This document shows positions 1-11,174 of a stretch of 42,641 bases of DNA, piece by piece; position 1 is the stretch's first letter, and each line of letters begins with the position of its first letter. The position numbers were made by a program, and so were the translations under genes. The DNA is from Streptantibioticus ferralitis (GTDB lineage Bacteria; Actinomycetota; Actinomycetes; Streptomycetales; Streptomycetaceae). The notes beneath the pieces were generated by a model. That model had not been told where the DNA came from. It did no database searches and saw nothing but the letters and a program-made list of their open reading frames with translations. Location of the stretch: the NCBI RefSeq assembly GCF_029223525.1, contig NZ_JARHTQ010000050.1:1-42641 (forward strand), read 5' to 3'.

Positions 1-55
1 ACCCACCCGTTGCCGCCACCTTTTGGGCGCCGTCGCGCTCGGCCGCCTGTGGGTC

Positions 56-147
56 GGGGACGTGCCGGGGTGTCTCCTCACTCCAGTTATCAGTGCACAG
101 TCGCGGTGCGTCGCGGGGTCGCTGCGGGGACACTCCGGCCCGCCCCC
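56..147. repeat. Degenerate inverted repeat, copy A of a dispersed intergenic element
   Basis: The left arm at 56-74 and right arm at 129-147 pair imperfectly (about 15 of 19 positions). The same layout, with a perfect 19-bp stem and the shared interior words tcctcactccag and gcgggga, is found at 11289-11380. The common upstream word gttgcc...gcgctcggcc supports one repeat family. Function unknown; it may act as a terminator or structured RNA. Confidence 0.5.
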
Positions 148-231
148 TTAGGTTGTTCGCCGCGCTGCGGCGGGTGCCCAGAAGAGTGGGCAGGGGGTGC
201 GATTGCTTTTTCCGGCTCCCCCTTCGGGGTT

Positions 232-298
232 CGCAGCCCGCCCCCGACCCCCGCGCGGCCGAGCGCAACGGCACGATGCGATTGCCGGTAACGGGGGG
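232..298 (-). repeat. Reverse-oriented fragment of the same dispersed element
   Basis: Read on the minus strand this segment gives cccgtt-ccgg, then gccgttgcgctcggcc (257-272), then a G-run with ggtcgggg. That is the same order of words as 11244-11292. It faces copy A, so the left edge holds two head-to-head members. Confidence 0.4.
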
Positions 299-336
299 AG
301 GGAAGTCTCCTCACCCGGAACCGCCAAGCGGGAGCG

Positions 337-1032
337 CTACCGTTTGGCGACGAAGACGTGGCTCGCCACGTCCTGGCTCAGCTCGGCCGCCTCGCCGCCG
401 GAGCCGACCAGAATCCCGCCGGGAGACTCGGTGACGCTGACCACCGCGCCCGGCTGCACACCGGCGCGCCGCAGCGTGTACATCAACTGGGCGTCGGTCT
501 GGATCGGCTCGCCGATCCGCCGCACCACCACGGTCTTCCCGTCGGCGCCGGGATCCAGGTCGACCAGGCTGACCGTGCCCTCGTCCAGGAACGGGTCGGC
601 CTCCGCCTTCTCGCCCAGTTCCTCCAGGCCGGGGATCGGGTTCCCGTACGGCGACTCGGTGGGGTGCCGCAGCAGCTCAAGCACCCGCCGCTCCACCGCC
701 TCGCTCATCACGTGCTCCCAGCGGCAGGCCTCCGCGTGCACCTGCTCCCATTCCAGGCCGATGACGTCGACCAGCAGGCACTCGGCGAGCCGGTGCTTGC
801 GCATCACGCGGGTCGCGAGCTGCCGACCCTCCTCGGTCAGCTCCAGGTGCCGGTCGCCCGCGACCTGCACCAGGCCGTCCCGCTCCATTCGCGCCACCGT
901 CTGGCTGACCGTCGGACCGCTCTGGTCCAGCCGCTCGGCGATACGGGCGCGCATGGGGACCACACCCTCCTCTTCCAGCTCCAGGATGGTGCGGAGGTAC
1001 ATCTCCGTCGTGTCGATGAGGTGTCCCGACAT
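337..1032 (-). CDS. dmdR1: Iron-dependent DtxR-family repressor (DmdR1/IdeR type)
   Basis: A 231-residue Fe(II)-sensing transcriptional repressor of siderophore and iron-uptake genes. Residues 1-70 form the winged helix (IAERLDQSGPTVSQTVARME), 71-140 the metal-binding dimerisation domain, and 150-231 an SH3-like FeoA domain. The metal ligands of DtxR are all present one position later: Met11, His80, Glu84, His99, Cys103, Glu106, His107. The Cys points to iron rather than the manganese sensor MntR. The ATG at 1032 has GAGG 8 nt upstream. It is divergent from the SIS gene. In S. coelicolor dmdR1 is overlapped by the antisense gene adm, and a long antisense frame exists here too. Family very sure; the symbol rests on remembered synteny. 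Confidence 0.93.
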   Translation of the reverse strand: MSGHLIDTTEMYLRTILELEEEGVVPMRARIAERLDQSGPTVSQTVARMERDGLVQVAGDRHLELTEEGRQLATRVMRKHRLAECLLVDVIGLEWEQVHAEACRWEHVMSEAVERRVLELLRHPTESPYGNPIPGLEELGEKAEADPFLDEGTVSLVDLDPGADGKTVVVRRIGEPIQTDAQLMYTLRRAGVQPGAVVSVTESPGGILVGSGGEAAELSQDVASHVFVAKR

Positions 1033-1182
1033 ACGTGCCCCTCAATAGCTCGTGCGGTGGCCCTGCTGCCAATTCTGACGCATGCCACCGACAACGCCGC
1101 CCATTCGGTGTTGACAGCCCATGCCGACAGGATCCACCGTGATCGGCGACCTATGAGCGGAGGACGGCGACATGGCGGCTGA
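358..1182 (+). CDS. Antisense open frame across dmdR1, possible Adm
   Basis: A GTG at 358 opens a 274-codon frame that runs antisense through almost all of dmdR1 and ends inside the SIS gene. In S. coelicolor the antiparallel gene adm overlaps dmdR1 and both proteins were reported to be made. Its His/Leu/Arg/Pro-rich sequence is also what any antisense frame looks like in GC-rich DNA, no good ribosome site precedes it, and no domain is recognisable. Listed only because of the published precedent. Confidence 0.22.
   Translation: MARHVLAQLGRLAAGADQNPAGRLGDADHRARLHTGAPQRVHQLGVGLDRLADPPHHHGLPVGAGIQVDQADRALVQERVGLRLLAQFLQAGDRVPVRRLGGVPQQLKHPPLHRLAHHVLPAAGLRVHLLPFQADDVDQQALGEPVLAHHAGRELPTLLGQLQVPVARDLHQAVPLHSRHRLADRRTALVQPLGDTGAHGDHTLLFQLQDGAEVHLRRVDEVSRHTCPSIARAVALLPILTHATDNAAHSVLTAHADRIHRDRRPMSGGRRHGG
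1111..1140 (+). promoter_or_regulatory. Possible promoter of the SIS-domain gene
   Basis: A perfect TTGACA -35 hexamer is at 1111-1116. The best -10 at 18-bp spacing is only CACCGT (1135-1140), so the -10 is weak. It lies 32 bp upstream of the SIS start codon in the divergent dmdR1/SIS spacer. Confidence 0.35.
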
Positions 1183-1927
1183 CGATCTCGCCGGTCGGTA
1201 CCTCGACGCTGCCATCGACCTGCTGCGCCGAGTACGCGACGAGGACGCCGAGAGCATCGCCGAAGCGGGACGGCTGATCGCCGAAGCGGTCGAGGGCGAC
1301 GCCCGGATCTTCGTGTTCGGCGCGGGTCACTCCTCGCTCCCGGCGCAGGACGTGGTCTACCGGGCGGGCGGACTGGCCCTGATCAACCTGCTCGCGGTGC
1401 CCGGCGTCATCGGCGTGGACGTCATGCCCGCCACCCTCGGCAGCGCGCTGGAGCGGGTCGGCGGGCTCGCCGCGGCCGTACTGGACACCAGCCCCGCCGA
1501 ACCGGGCGACGTGCTGATCGTCATCTCTTTGTCCGGCCGCAACGCGTTGCCGGTCGAAATGGCGCTGAACGCCCGTGCGCTGGGCCTGAAGGTCATCGGC
1601 GTCACCTCGCTGGCCTACCCGGAGCAGACGAAGTCGCGGCACTCCTCCGGCACGTATCTGAAGGACCACTGCGACGTGGTGATCGACAACAAGATCGCGG
1701 TCGGCGACGCGGAGCTGACGTACGAGGGCGTTGCGGCCCCGTTCGGTCCGGCGTCCACCGTCGTCACCAGCGCCGTGCTGCAGGCCGTGGTGGCCACCGC
1801 GGTCGGTGCGCTGGCCGAACGGGGAGTCACCCCGCCGCTGCTACGGTCCGGCAACGTGGACGGCGGGCACGAGTGGAACGCGCGGATCCTGGCCGAGTAC
1901 GGCGACCGGATCTTCTACCGCCGCTGA
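1172..1927 (+). CDS. SIS-domain sugar-isomerase-like protein (UPF0309 family)
   Basis: A 251-residue single SIS (phosphosugar-binding) domain protein. The N-terminal helix (1-40) is followed by the Rossmann-like core with VFGAGHSS (about 49-56) and the phosphate-binding strand VLIVISLSGRN (about 114-124). The C-terminal part, with DGGHEWNARI, is typical of the UPF0309 group of cytosolic proteins. The substrate is unknown; phosphorylated amino sugars are typical SIS ligands. GGAGGA lies 6 nt before the ATG, so the start is firm. The gene is divergent from dmdR1 and convergent with the PAS gene. No iron link can be claimed. Confidence 0.88.
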   Translation: MAADDLAGRYLDAAIDLLRRVRDEDAESIAEAGRLIAEAVEGDARIFVFGAGHSSLPAQDVVYRAGGLALINLLAVPGVIGVDVMPATLGSALERVGGLAAAVLDTSPAEPGDVLIVISLSGRNALPVEMALNARALGLKVIGVTSLAYPEQTKSRHSSGTYLKDHCDVVIDNKIAVGDAELTYEGVAAPFGPASTVVTSAVLQAVVATAVGALAERGVTPPLLRSGNVDGGHEWNARILAEYGDRIFYRR

Positions 1928-1949
1928 CCGACCCCGCCCGCCAGGGCGC

Positions 1950-3272
1950 CTACCGGCGCCGGTTCAGCAGCGCCGCCATGTCCAGTGCCGCCGCGACCCG
2001 GGCCGCCACGTCCTCCGCGTACGCCGCGTCCGCGCGGTCGAACGGCCGCCGCCCCGCACCGCGCAGGAACGTCACCACGCCCAGCGTCCGCCCCCGGCTG
2101 CGCAGCACCGAACACAGGCCGTACATCGTCCCCTCCGGCCATCTGCGGAGTGCGGCCTGCTCCGGCGAGAGGTCCGCGGCCCGCACCGAGCCGAGCCGTT
2201 CGACCGACTGCAGCGCCGGATGGCCCTCCTCGTACGGCACCGGGATACCGCCGGACGCCACCGGCAGGCACGGCCCGGGACCGCCCGGCGTCCCGGCCGC
2301 CCGTACCAGCTTGCCGCCGGCGCCCATCACGTCGATCAGGCCGTCGTCGGCGAAGCCCGCGAGCGCGTAGTCCAGATAGCCGGTGGCCGCCTCCATCGGG
2401 TCCTCGCACTCGGCGCCCGCGTTCGCCGCCCGACGCAGCTGGTTGGTGCGGAACCGCAGCTGCGACGCCTCCTGCTCGGCGGCCTTGGTGTCGGTGATGT
2501 CCTCGAAGAGCCAGCCGACGCCGAGCGGCACCGGCTCCTCGCCGAGCGGTGAGCCAAGACGTACGAAGCCGCTGCGCCAGCAGTACCGCTGCGCACCCTC
2601 GCCCTCGCCGCGCAGGGTCACCCACAGATCGAGCGGTGCGGTCGGCGCGCCCTCGGAGAGCACATGGTGCAGCGCGTTCTCCAGCTCCTCGACGCCCTGG
2701 CCCAGCACTTCGGCGAGCGGGCGGCCGAGCAGCGCCTCCCGGCCGGTGCGCAGGGCCCGTGCGGCGCAGCTGTTGACGACGGCGGGGCGCAGGTCGGCGT
2801 CTATCAACACCACGCCCCAGGATGCCTCTTGGAACAGTGCGTCGCTGAGCGCGATGGACCGTTCCAGATCGATCTGCGCATGCACCTCGGAGAAGGCGCA
2901 GTACACCCCGACCGGCTGTCCGTCGGGCGCGGTGACGGCCGCCGTCTGGGCGCGCACCAGGACGCGATGGCCGTCTTTGGTCAGCAGGGCGAACTCATGG
3001 ACCTGACGACCCGGCCCCTTCATCACGCCGAGCAGCCGGGCCATCAGTTCGTCGGCGTCGGCGCTGCGCACCGCCCAGCCCGCGAGCCCGCGGCGGCCGA
3101 CGGCGTCATCGGCGCTCCAGCCGAGGATGCGGGCCGCCTCTGTGTTCCAGTGGGTGACCAGGCCGTCCTGGTCGAAGGCGCACAGAGCGGCGTCCATGCT
3201 TTCGAGGAGGGCGGCGAGAAGCTGCTCGTCGCCGCCGCTCAGCGGCTTCGCGTGGGCGTCGGAAGGCTGCAC
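1950..3272 (-). CDS. PAS-PAS-GAF sensor protein without output domain
   Basis: About 440 residues. Residues ~20-125 form a PAS domain (LLESMDAALCAFDQDGLVTHWNTEAARILGW), ~140-265 a second PAS domain with a PAC tail (WLFEDITDTK), and ~290-430 a GAF-like domain (MYGLCSVLRSRGRTLGVVTFLRG). In Streptomyces this order usually leads into a SpoIIE/PP2C phosphatase, but here the protein ends after the GAF domain, so it presumably signals through a partner. The GTG at 3272 was chosen; the frame stays open to a TTG at 3302, and neither has well-spaced ribosome-site support (GGGGAG sits only 2 nt before 3272). No kinase or DNA-binding motif seen. Confidence 0.8.
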   Translation of the reverse strand: MQPSDAHAKPLSGGDEQLLAALLESMDAALCAFDQDGLVTHWNTEAARILGWSADDAVGRRGLAGWAVRSADADELMARLLGVMKGPGRQVHEFALLTKDGHRVLVRAQTAAVTAPDGQPVGVYCAFSEVHAQIDLERSIALSDALFQEASWGVVLIDADLRPAVVNSCAARALRTGREALLGRPLAEVLGQGVEELENALHHVLSEGAPTAPLDLWVTLRGEGEGAQRYCWRSGFVRLGSPLGEEPVPLGVGWLFEDITDTKAAEQEASQLRFRTNQLRRAANAGAECEDPMEAATGYLDYALAGFADDGLIDVMGAGGKLVRAAGTPGGPGPCLPVASGGIPVPYEEGHPALQSVERLGSVRAADLSPEQAALRRWPEGTMYGLCSVLRSRGRTLGVVTFLRGAGRRPFDRADAAYAEDVAARVAAALDMAALLNRRR

Positions 3273-3327
3273 ATCTCCCCATTCAACCCCCCTGTGACGC
3301 AACCCACACGACGTTCGGGAAAATCAG

Positions 3328-3356
3328 TTGTGCCTCGGCTGCGGCGTTCTTACGCT
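3328..3356 (+). promoter_or_regulatory. Candidate promoter firing into the PAS-pdxH spacer
   Basis: TTGTGC (3328-3333), a 17-bp spacer, then TACGCT (3351-3356) resemble a HrdB-type promoter. Nothing annotated lies downstream on this strand except a 12-codon ORF (3388) and the structured segment at 3484-3551. It could drive a short RNA. Inferred from sequence only. Confidence 0.35.
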
Positions 3357-3387
3357 GGCGGTACACGGAGAGGAGGTGGTCCGAAGA

Positions 3388-3426
3388 ATGATTGCTTATC
3401 GGACGCGTGAGGTGACTGCCGGCTGA
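3388..3426 (+). CDS. Possible 12-codon peptide MIAYRTREVTAG
   Basis: An ATG-to-TGA frame lying after the candidate promoter. A strong AGGAGG (3371-3376) stands 11 nt before the ATG, longer than ideal. It may be a leader peptide of a small transcript or chance. No family recognised. Confidence 0.2.
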   Translation: MIAYRTREVTAG

Positions 3427-3483
3427 CGCCGCGCACCTCGCCTGCGAGATGTGCGTCGCGGGCCTAATCCAATGCAGTCACCC

Positions 3484-3551
3484 GACCCGCGGGCTACCGG
3501 AATTCGTCCGGTCCGGTCCTGGAGGTTCCTCCAGGCGGCAGCCCGCGGGTC
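3484..3551. other. Potential three-way-junction structure
   Basis: The outer 12-bp stem gacccgcgggct (3484-3495) pairs perfectly with 3540-3551. Inside it, accgga/tccggt (3496-3501 with 3507-3512, 5-nt loop) and cctggagg/cctccagg (3518-3525 with 3528-3535) form two more perfect hairpins. This makes a closed junction on either strand. It sits past the pdxH stop codon and could be its terminator or part of a small RNA. Confidence 0.5.
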
Positions 3552-3573
3552 GCTGCATGTCCGCTTCCTGCTG

Positions 3574-3640
3574 CCGGCCTATGGACACGGGCTTCTGCCG
3601 GCCTATGAGCACAGGCTTCTACCGGCCTATGGGCACAGGC
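3574..3640. repeat. 24-bp tandem repeat duplicating the pdxH stop region
   Basis: Units at 3574-3597, 3598-3621 and 3622-3640 (partial) share ccggcctatg-gcac-ggctt. Read with pdxH (minus strand), the third unit encodes the last codons (Cys-Pro-stop) and the other two repeat the same tag stop context beyond the gene. Confidence 0.75.
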
Positions 3641-4280
3641 GGTCGATCCGCCAGCCCTCCCCCTCACGCACGTACACCAGCCGGTCGTGCAGCCGGTTCT
3701 CCCGGCCCTGCCAGAACTCCACCCGTTCCGCGTCGACCCGGTAACCGCCCCAGAACGGCGGCGCCGGGACCCGCTCGCTCTCCGGATACCGGTCGGCCAG
3801 CTCCGCGTACCGCCGCTCCAGTTCGGCACGCGACCCGACCGGCGCGGACTGATCGCTCGCCCACGCGCCGAGCTGGGAGCCGTGCGGACGGCTGCGGAAG
3901 TAGGCGACCGTCTCCTCACGCGCCACCTTGGTCACCGGGCCGCAGATGATCACCTGCCGGGCGATCGGGTGCCAGGGGAAGAGCAGTGAGGCGTAAGGGT
4001 TCTCCGCCAGATCGCCGCCCTTGCGCGAGCTGTAGTTGGTGAAGAAGACGAAGCCGCTGGTGTCGTAGCTCTTCAGCAGTACGGTCCGCGAGCTGGGGCG
4101 CCCCGAGGCGTCGGCCGTCGAGACGACCATCGCGTTCGGCTCGGGAAGACCGCTGCTCGCGGCGTCGGCGAACCAACGGGCGAACTGCTCGTACGGGCAC
4201 GGGGCGAGCTCGGGCACGTCGAGACCAGCGGCACGGTACTGCTTCCGCATGGTGGCGGGGTCGGGGTGGGGCACCCGCAC
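3627..4280 (-). CDS. pdxH: Pyridoxamine/pyridoxine 5'-phosphate oxidase
   Basis: An FMN-dependent oxidase that converts PNP or PMP to pyridoxal 5'-phosphate, the last step of B6 salvage. Family signatures are visible: [10 protein letters not shown] near the N terminus, [43 protein letters not shown], and the C-terminal [12 protein letters not shown] with its substrate and FMN contacts. GTG 4280 gives 217 residues, close to the usual 210-220. GTG 4274, ATG 4250 and ATG 4343 are alternatives, and none has a clear ribosome site. It is divergent from citA, and its stop lies in a tandem repeat (3574-3640). Function is firm, the start uncertain. Confidence 0.88.
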   Translation of the reverse strand: MRVPHPDPATMRKQYRAAGLDVPELAPCPYEQFARWFADAASSGLPEPNAMVVSTADASGRPSSRTVLLKSYDTSGFVFFTNYSSRKGGDLAENPYASLLFPWHPIARQVIICGPVTKVAREETVAYFRSRPHGSQLGAWASDQSAPVGSRAELERRYAELADRYPESERVPAPPFWGGYRVDAERVEFWQGRENRLHDRLVYVREGEGWRIDRLCP

Positions 4281-4587
4281 ATCTTGCAGCACGGAAGGCG
4301 GCCAGTGCGCGGCCGTGGCCAGGCTCACCCGGGCGGGTGACATCGCACGCCGGGGCAGCTTGGGACAGGTCCGGCGAACGGCCACCCGACCAAGTAACGC
4401 AGTGTGCCGCACGTCACGCTTCCGGTCACGTAGTGAAACCGACAGAATCGCCCCTGGACCGCTGTGACCTCTCGACACCAACAGATACCTTGCTGCGTTC
4501 CTCCTCGGCAGGGTGAACCACCACCCGAGCAGGGCATGACCGAGGTGTCACCAGCCACTCGTCGACCACATCATGAGGAGCCGCCTG

Positions 4588-5688
4588 ATGTCCGACTTCG
4601 TACCCGGACTTGAGGGAGTCGTCGCGTTCGAAACGGAGATCGCGGAACCCGACAAGGAAGGCGGCTCCCTGCGCTACCGGGGCGTCGACATCGAGGACCT
4701 GGTCGGCAGCGTGTCCTTCGGAAACGTCTGGGGCCTGCTGGTGGACGGCAGCTTCAACCCCGGTCTGCCGCCGGCCGAGCCGTTCCCGATCCCGGTGCAC
4801 TCTGGTGACATCCGCGTCGACGTGCAGTCCGCGCTGGCGATGCTCGCACCGGTGTGGGGTCTGAAACCGCTGCTCGACATCAGTGCCGAGCGGGCCCGCG
4901 ACGACCTGGCGCGGGCGGCGGTCATGGCGCTGTCCTACGTGGCGCAGTCGGCGCGCGGGCAGGGGCTGCCGATGGTGCCGCAGCGGGAGATCGACAAGGC
5001 GCAGACCGTCGTCGAGCGCTTCATGATCCGCTGGCGCGGCGAGCCGGACCCCCGGCACGTCAAGGCCGTGGACGCGTACTGGACGTCGGCTGCCGAGCAC
5101 GGCATGAACGCCTCGACGTTCACCGCCCGGGTCATCGCCTCCACCGGTGCGGATGTGGCCGCCGCACTGTCCGGCGCGGTGGGCGCGATGTCCGGGCCAC
5201 TGCACGGCGGGGCGCCGTCCCGGGTGCTCGGCATGATCGAGGAGATCGAACGCACCGGTGACGCGGTCTCCTATGTGAAGAAGGCCCTCGACAAGGGCGA
5301 GCGCCTGATGGGCTTCGGCCACCGCGTGTACCGCGCGGAGGACCCGCGCGCCCGCGTGCTGCGCCGCACCGCCAAGGAGTTGGGCGCGCCGCGCTACGAG
5401 GTCGCCGAGGCGCTGGAGAAGGCGGCGCTGGAGGAGCTGCACAGCCGCCGCCCGGACCGTGTGCTCGCCACCAACGTGGAGTTCTGGGCAGCGATCATGC
5501 TGGACTTCGCCGAAGTTCCGGCGCACATGTTCACGTCGATGTTCACCTGCGCTCGCACCGCGGGGTGGAGTGCGCACATTCTTGAGCAGAAGCGGACCGG
5601 CCGTCTGGTGCGGCCGTCCGCGCGGTACGTGGGGCCTGGGCCGCGCAGCCCGCGCGAGGTGGAGGGGTTCGGGGAGGCCGTGCACTGA
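4588..5688 (+). CDS. citA: Citrate synthase (citrate synthase 2 type)
   Basis: A 366-residue cytosolic enzyme condensing acetyl-CoA with oxaloacetate in the TCA cycle. The citrate synthase fold is complete, with the likely catalytic triad His206 (GPLHGGAPS), His245 (MGFGHRVYRAEDPRA) and Asp306 (IMLDFAEVP). ATG 4588 is chosen over the in-frame ATG at 4573 because GAGGAG (4575-4580) lies 7 nt before 4588, and the sequence then begins MSDFVPGLEGVVAFETEIAEP, as in Streptomyces homologues. It has the short-chain architecture of the second Streptomyces citrate synthase. A methylcitrate synthase activity cannot be excluded from sequence. Confidence 0.93.
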   Translation: MSDFVPGLEGVVAFETEIAEPDKEGGSLRYRGVDIEDLVGSVSFGNVWGLLVDGSFNPGLPPAEPFPIPVHSGDIRVDVQSALAMLAPVWGLKPLLDISAERARDDLARAAVMALSYVAQSARGQGLPMVPQREIDKAQTVVERFMIRWRGEPDPRHVKAVDAYWTSAAEHGMNASTFTARVIASTGADVAAALSGAVGAMSGPLHGGAPSRVLGMIEEIERTGDAVSYVKKALDKGERLMGFGHRVYRAEDPRARVLRRTAKELGAPRYEVAEALEKAALEELHSRRPDRVLATNVEFWAAIMLDFAEVPAHMFTSMFTCARTAGWSAHILEQKRTGRLVRPSARYVGPGPRSPREVEGFGEAVH

Positions 5689-5783
5689 CGTTTGGTCCGG
5701 CGCGGATTTCGGTTGGGGTGCGGTTGGTTCGGCACCGCCGGTCCGCGCCGTCGGTGGCTGCTCGCCATCGCGGCGGGGATTTC

Positions 5784-5801
5784 TTGGGGGCAAGCCCCCA
5801 A
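5784..5801. terminator. Hairpin downstream of citA
   Basis: ttggggg (5784-5790), loop caag, cccccaa (5795-5801) is a perfect 7-bp stem. It lies about 95 bp past the citA stop and before the convergent oxidoreductase stop, so it can serve both strands. No strong U-tract, as is common in Streptomyces. Confidence 0.45.
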
Positions 5802-5837
5802 ACCCCCGGCCGTGGCGGCGAGTTTCTGTTGGGACCT

Positions 5838-5897
5838 GTCCCCAAGCGTCCGGTCCCCAAGCGTCCGGTCCCCAAGCGTCCGGTCCCCAAGCGTCCG
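5838..5897. repeat. Four perfect tandem copies of a 15-bp unit
   Basis: The unit gtccccaagcgtccg occurs at 5838-5852, 5853-5867, 5868-5882 and 5883-5897 without a mismatch. The first copy also pairs with ttgggac (5829-5835) to form a hairpin. Located between two convergent stop codons; probably slippage-prone and variable between strains. Confidence 0.9.
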
Positions 5898-5950
5898 GCC
5901 GCGGGCGCGGGGGTGTTGGGGCTTGCTCCTATCGCCGGCCACCATGGTGG

Positions 5951-10010
<4,060 letters not shown>

Positions 10011-10022
10011 CAGGCGTGTTGC

Positions 10023-10050
10023 GGGTGGCGGGGCGGGGGCCCCGCCACCC
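10023..10050 (+). terminator. Terminator of serC
   Basis: gggtggcggggc (10023-10034), loop gggg, gccccgccaccc (10039-10050) is a perfect 12-bp stem. It starts 12 nt after the serC stop codon. Confidence 0.8.
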
Positions 10051-10080
10051 CTTGCTCCGAGTGCGCTCCAACGGCTCGGC

Positions 10081-10430
10081 TTGTGGTTCACGGACTACCC
10101 GCAGCTCGGACGCACCGGCCTGAAGGTCTCCTGACTGGTGCTGGGCACCGTGAACTTCGGCCAGGTGACCGAGGAGGCCGACAGCCACGCCATCATGGAC
10201 GCGGCGCACGCCGCGGGGCTGGACTTCTTCGACACCGCCGACGTCTACGGATGGGCTGAGAACAGGGGCCGCACCGGGGAGATCATCGGCTGCTGGTTCG
10301 CCAAGGGCGGCGGCCGCCGGGAGAAGACCGTACTGGCCACCAAGGTCTACGGGGACATGGCCGAGTGGCCGAACAACGGCAGGCTCTCCGCGCTCAACAT
10401 CCGGCGCACCGCGGACGCCGGCCGGAGGCG
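10081..10430 (+). pseudogene. Decayed aldo/keto reductase N-terminal fragment
   Basis: The frame reads DYPQLGRTGLKVS-stop-LVLGTVNFGQVTEE, then GLDFFDTADVYGWAENRGRTGEIIG and KTVLATKVYGDM, the start of an NADPH-dependent aldo/keto reductase (TIM barrel, Asp-Tyr of the active site in FFDTADVYG). The TGA at 10132-10134 replaces the usual Arg codon of KVSRLVLGT, a one-base CGA-to-TGA change. Homology stops after LSALNIRRTADA near 10420, so about two thirds of the enzyme, including the catalytic Lys/His region, is missing. Clear pseudogene. Confidence 0.8.
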
Positions 10431-10477
10431 TTCGCGTGGTAGTCGGCGGGCGCCAAGCGGACGGCGGTGGCGTGCGC

Positions 10478-10564
10478 TCAGCGGACCGCGGCGGCCACCA
10501 CCACGACGGCCAGGAGCAGCACCATGGCCGCGGTCATCACTCGGGTACGGGTCTTGGGATCCAC
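10478..10564 (-). CDS. Possible 28-residue single-pass membrane peptide
   Basis: The GTG at 10564 opens a frame reading MDPKTRTRVMTAAMVLLLAVV and then further hydrophobic residues to the stop. A short basic head is followed by one strong hydrophobic helix, a layout typical of small bacterial membrane proteins. No ribosome site is visible, and it lies right behind the thpR terminator. It also overlaps the far end of the decayed reductase. Plausible but unproven. Confidence 0.4.
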   Translation of the reverse strand: MDPKTRTRVMTAAMVLLLAVVVVAAAVR

Positions 10565-10577
10565 GTATCGAGACTAA

Positions 10578-10604
10578 CCGGCCCGGGACGCTGTCCCGGG
10601 CCGG
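10578..10604 (-). terminator. Terminator of thpR
   Basis: ccggcccgggac (10578-10589), loop gct, gtcccgggccgg (10593-10604) is a perfect 12-bp stem. It starts 3 nt past the thpR stop codon. Confidence 0.8.
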
Positions 10605-10607
10605 GGG

Positions 10608-11174
10608 TCAGTGGCCCAGCGGCCAGCGCCGCACGGTCTCGTAACGGGGTTGCGCGCCCGGCGTGCCCGGCTCGGGGGGATGGCTCTCGACAAGGTCGAT
10701 GTGGTCCGCCGTCCACTCCCGGCTGGTGAAGTCCGTCAGCAGTTCGGTGTACGGGCGCAGCGGGGTGTGCCGGTGCGGGCGAGCGCGGGCCAGCGTCAGA
10801 TGCGGGCGGAACGCGCGGTCCTCCATCTCGATACCGGTTCTGCGGGCACCCGCGGCGACGGAGTCGGCCAGCCGCCCGAGCGGGGCCACGTCGCCCTCGA
10901 CTCCCACCCACAGCGTGCGGTCACCGAACCGGCCGCCGCCCGACAGCCGCAGGGACATCGGCTTGTGGCGGCGGGCCGCGCGCTCCAGGCGTGCGATCAG
11001 CTCCGGGATGGTCTCCTCGGGGACCTCGCCGAGGAACGCCAGGGTGAGGTGATGGCCGGTGTCCCCGGCCCAGCGGAGGCGGTCCGCACCGGGGGCCGAG
11101 CGAAGCTTGTGCTCGGCGCGGGAGAGGTCGCGCAGCGCTTGGGATGAGGGCCAGAGGGCCACGAAGAGTCTCAT
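10608..11174 (-). CDS. thpR: RNA 2',3'-cyclic phosphodiesterase (2'-5' RNA ligase family)
   Basis: A 188-residue 2H phosphoesterase. Both HxTx signatures are present: His42 in HHLTLAFLG and His125 in PHLTLARAR. The start MRLFVALWPS is characteristic of ThpR, which opens 2',3'-cyclic phosphates on RNA ends and shows ligase activity in vitro. ATG 11174 was chosen by family alignment; AGGAA lies about 11 nt upstream, a rather long spacing. Stands alone, with a strong terminator immediately downstream. Physiological substrate uncertain. Confidence 0.92.
   Translation of the reverse strand: MRLFVALWPSSQALRDLSRAEHKLRSAPGADRLRWAGDTGHHLTLAFLGEVPEETIPELIARLERAARRHKPMSLRLSGGGRFGDRTLWVGVEGDVAPLGRLADSVAAGARRTGIEMEDRAFRPHLTLARARPHRHTPLRPYTELLTDFTSREWTADHIDLVESHPPEPGTPGAQPRYETVRRWPLGH

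Larger units (their letters stand above)
1..336. other. Gene-free left edge built of repeat-family pieces
   Basis: No open frame here looks coding. The stretch holds a degenerate inverted repeat (56-147), a 16-bp motif at 29-44 that recurs with one mismatch at 11262-11277, and the exact reverse complement of the 11262-11277 motif at 257-272. It also has a short hairpin (ccccc-ttc-gggg) near 219-230. It lies downstream of dmdR1 and may supply its terminator. Confidence 0.6.

Noticed and set aside
4426-5793. Long minus-strand frame antisense to citrate synthase
   Set aside because: The plus-strand frame is an unambiguous enzyme with catalytic residues; the antisense translation is His/Arg/Gln-rich noise.
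5838-5897. CRISPR-like regularity of repeats
   Set aside because: Units are contiguous with no spacers and no cas genes are present; simple tandem duplication.
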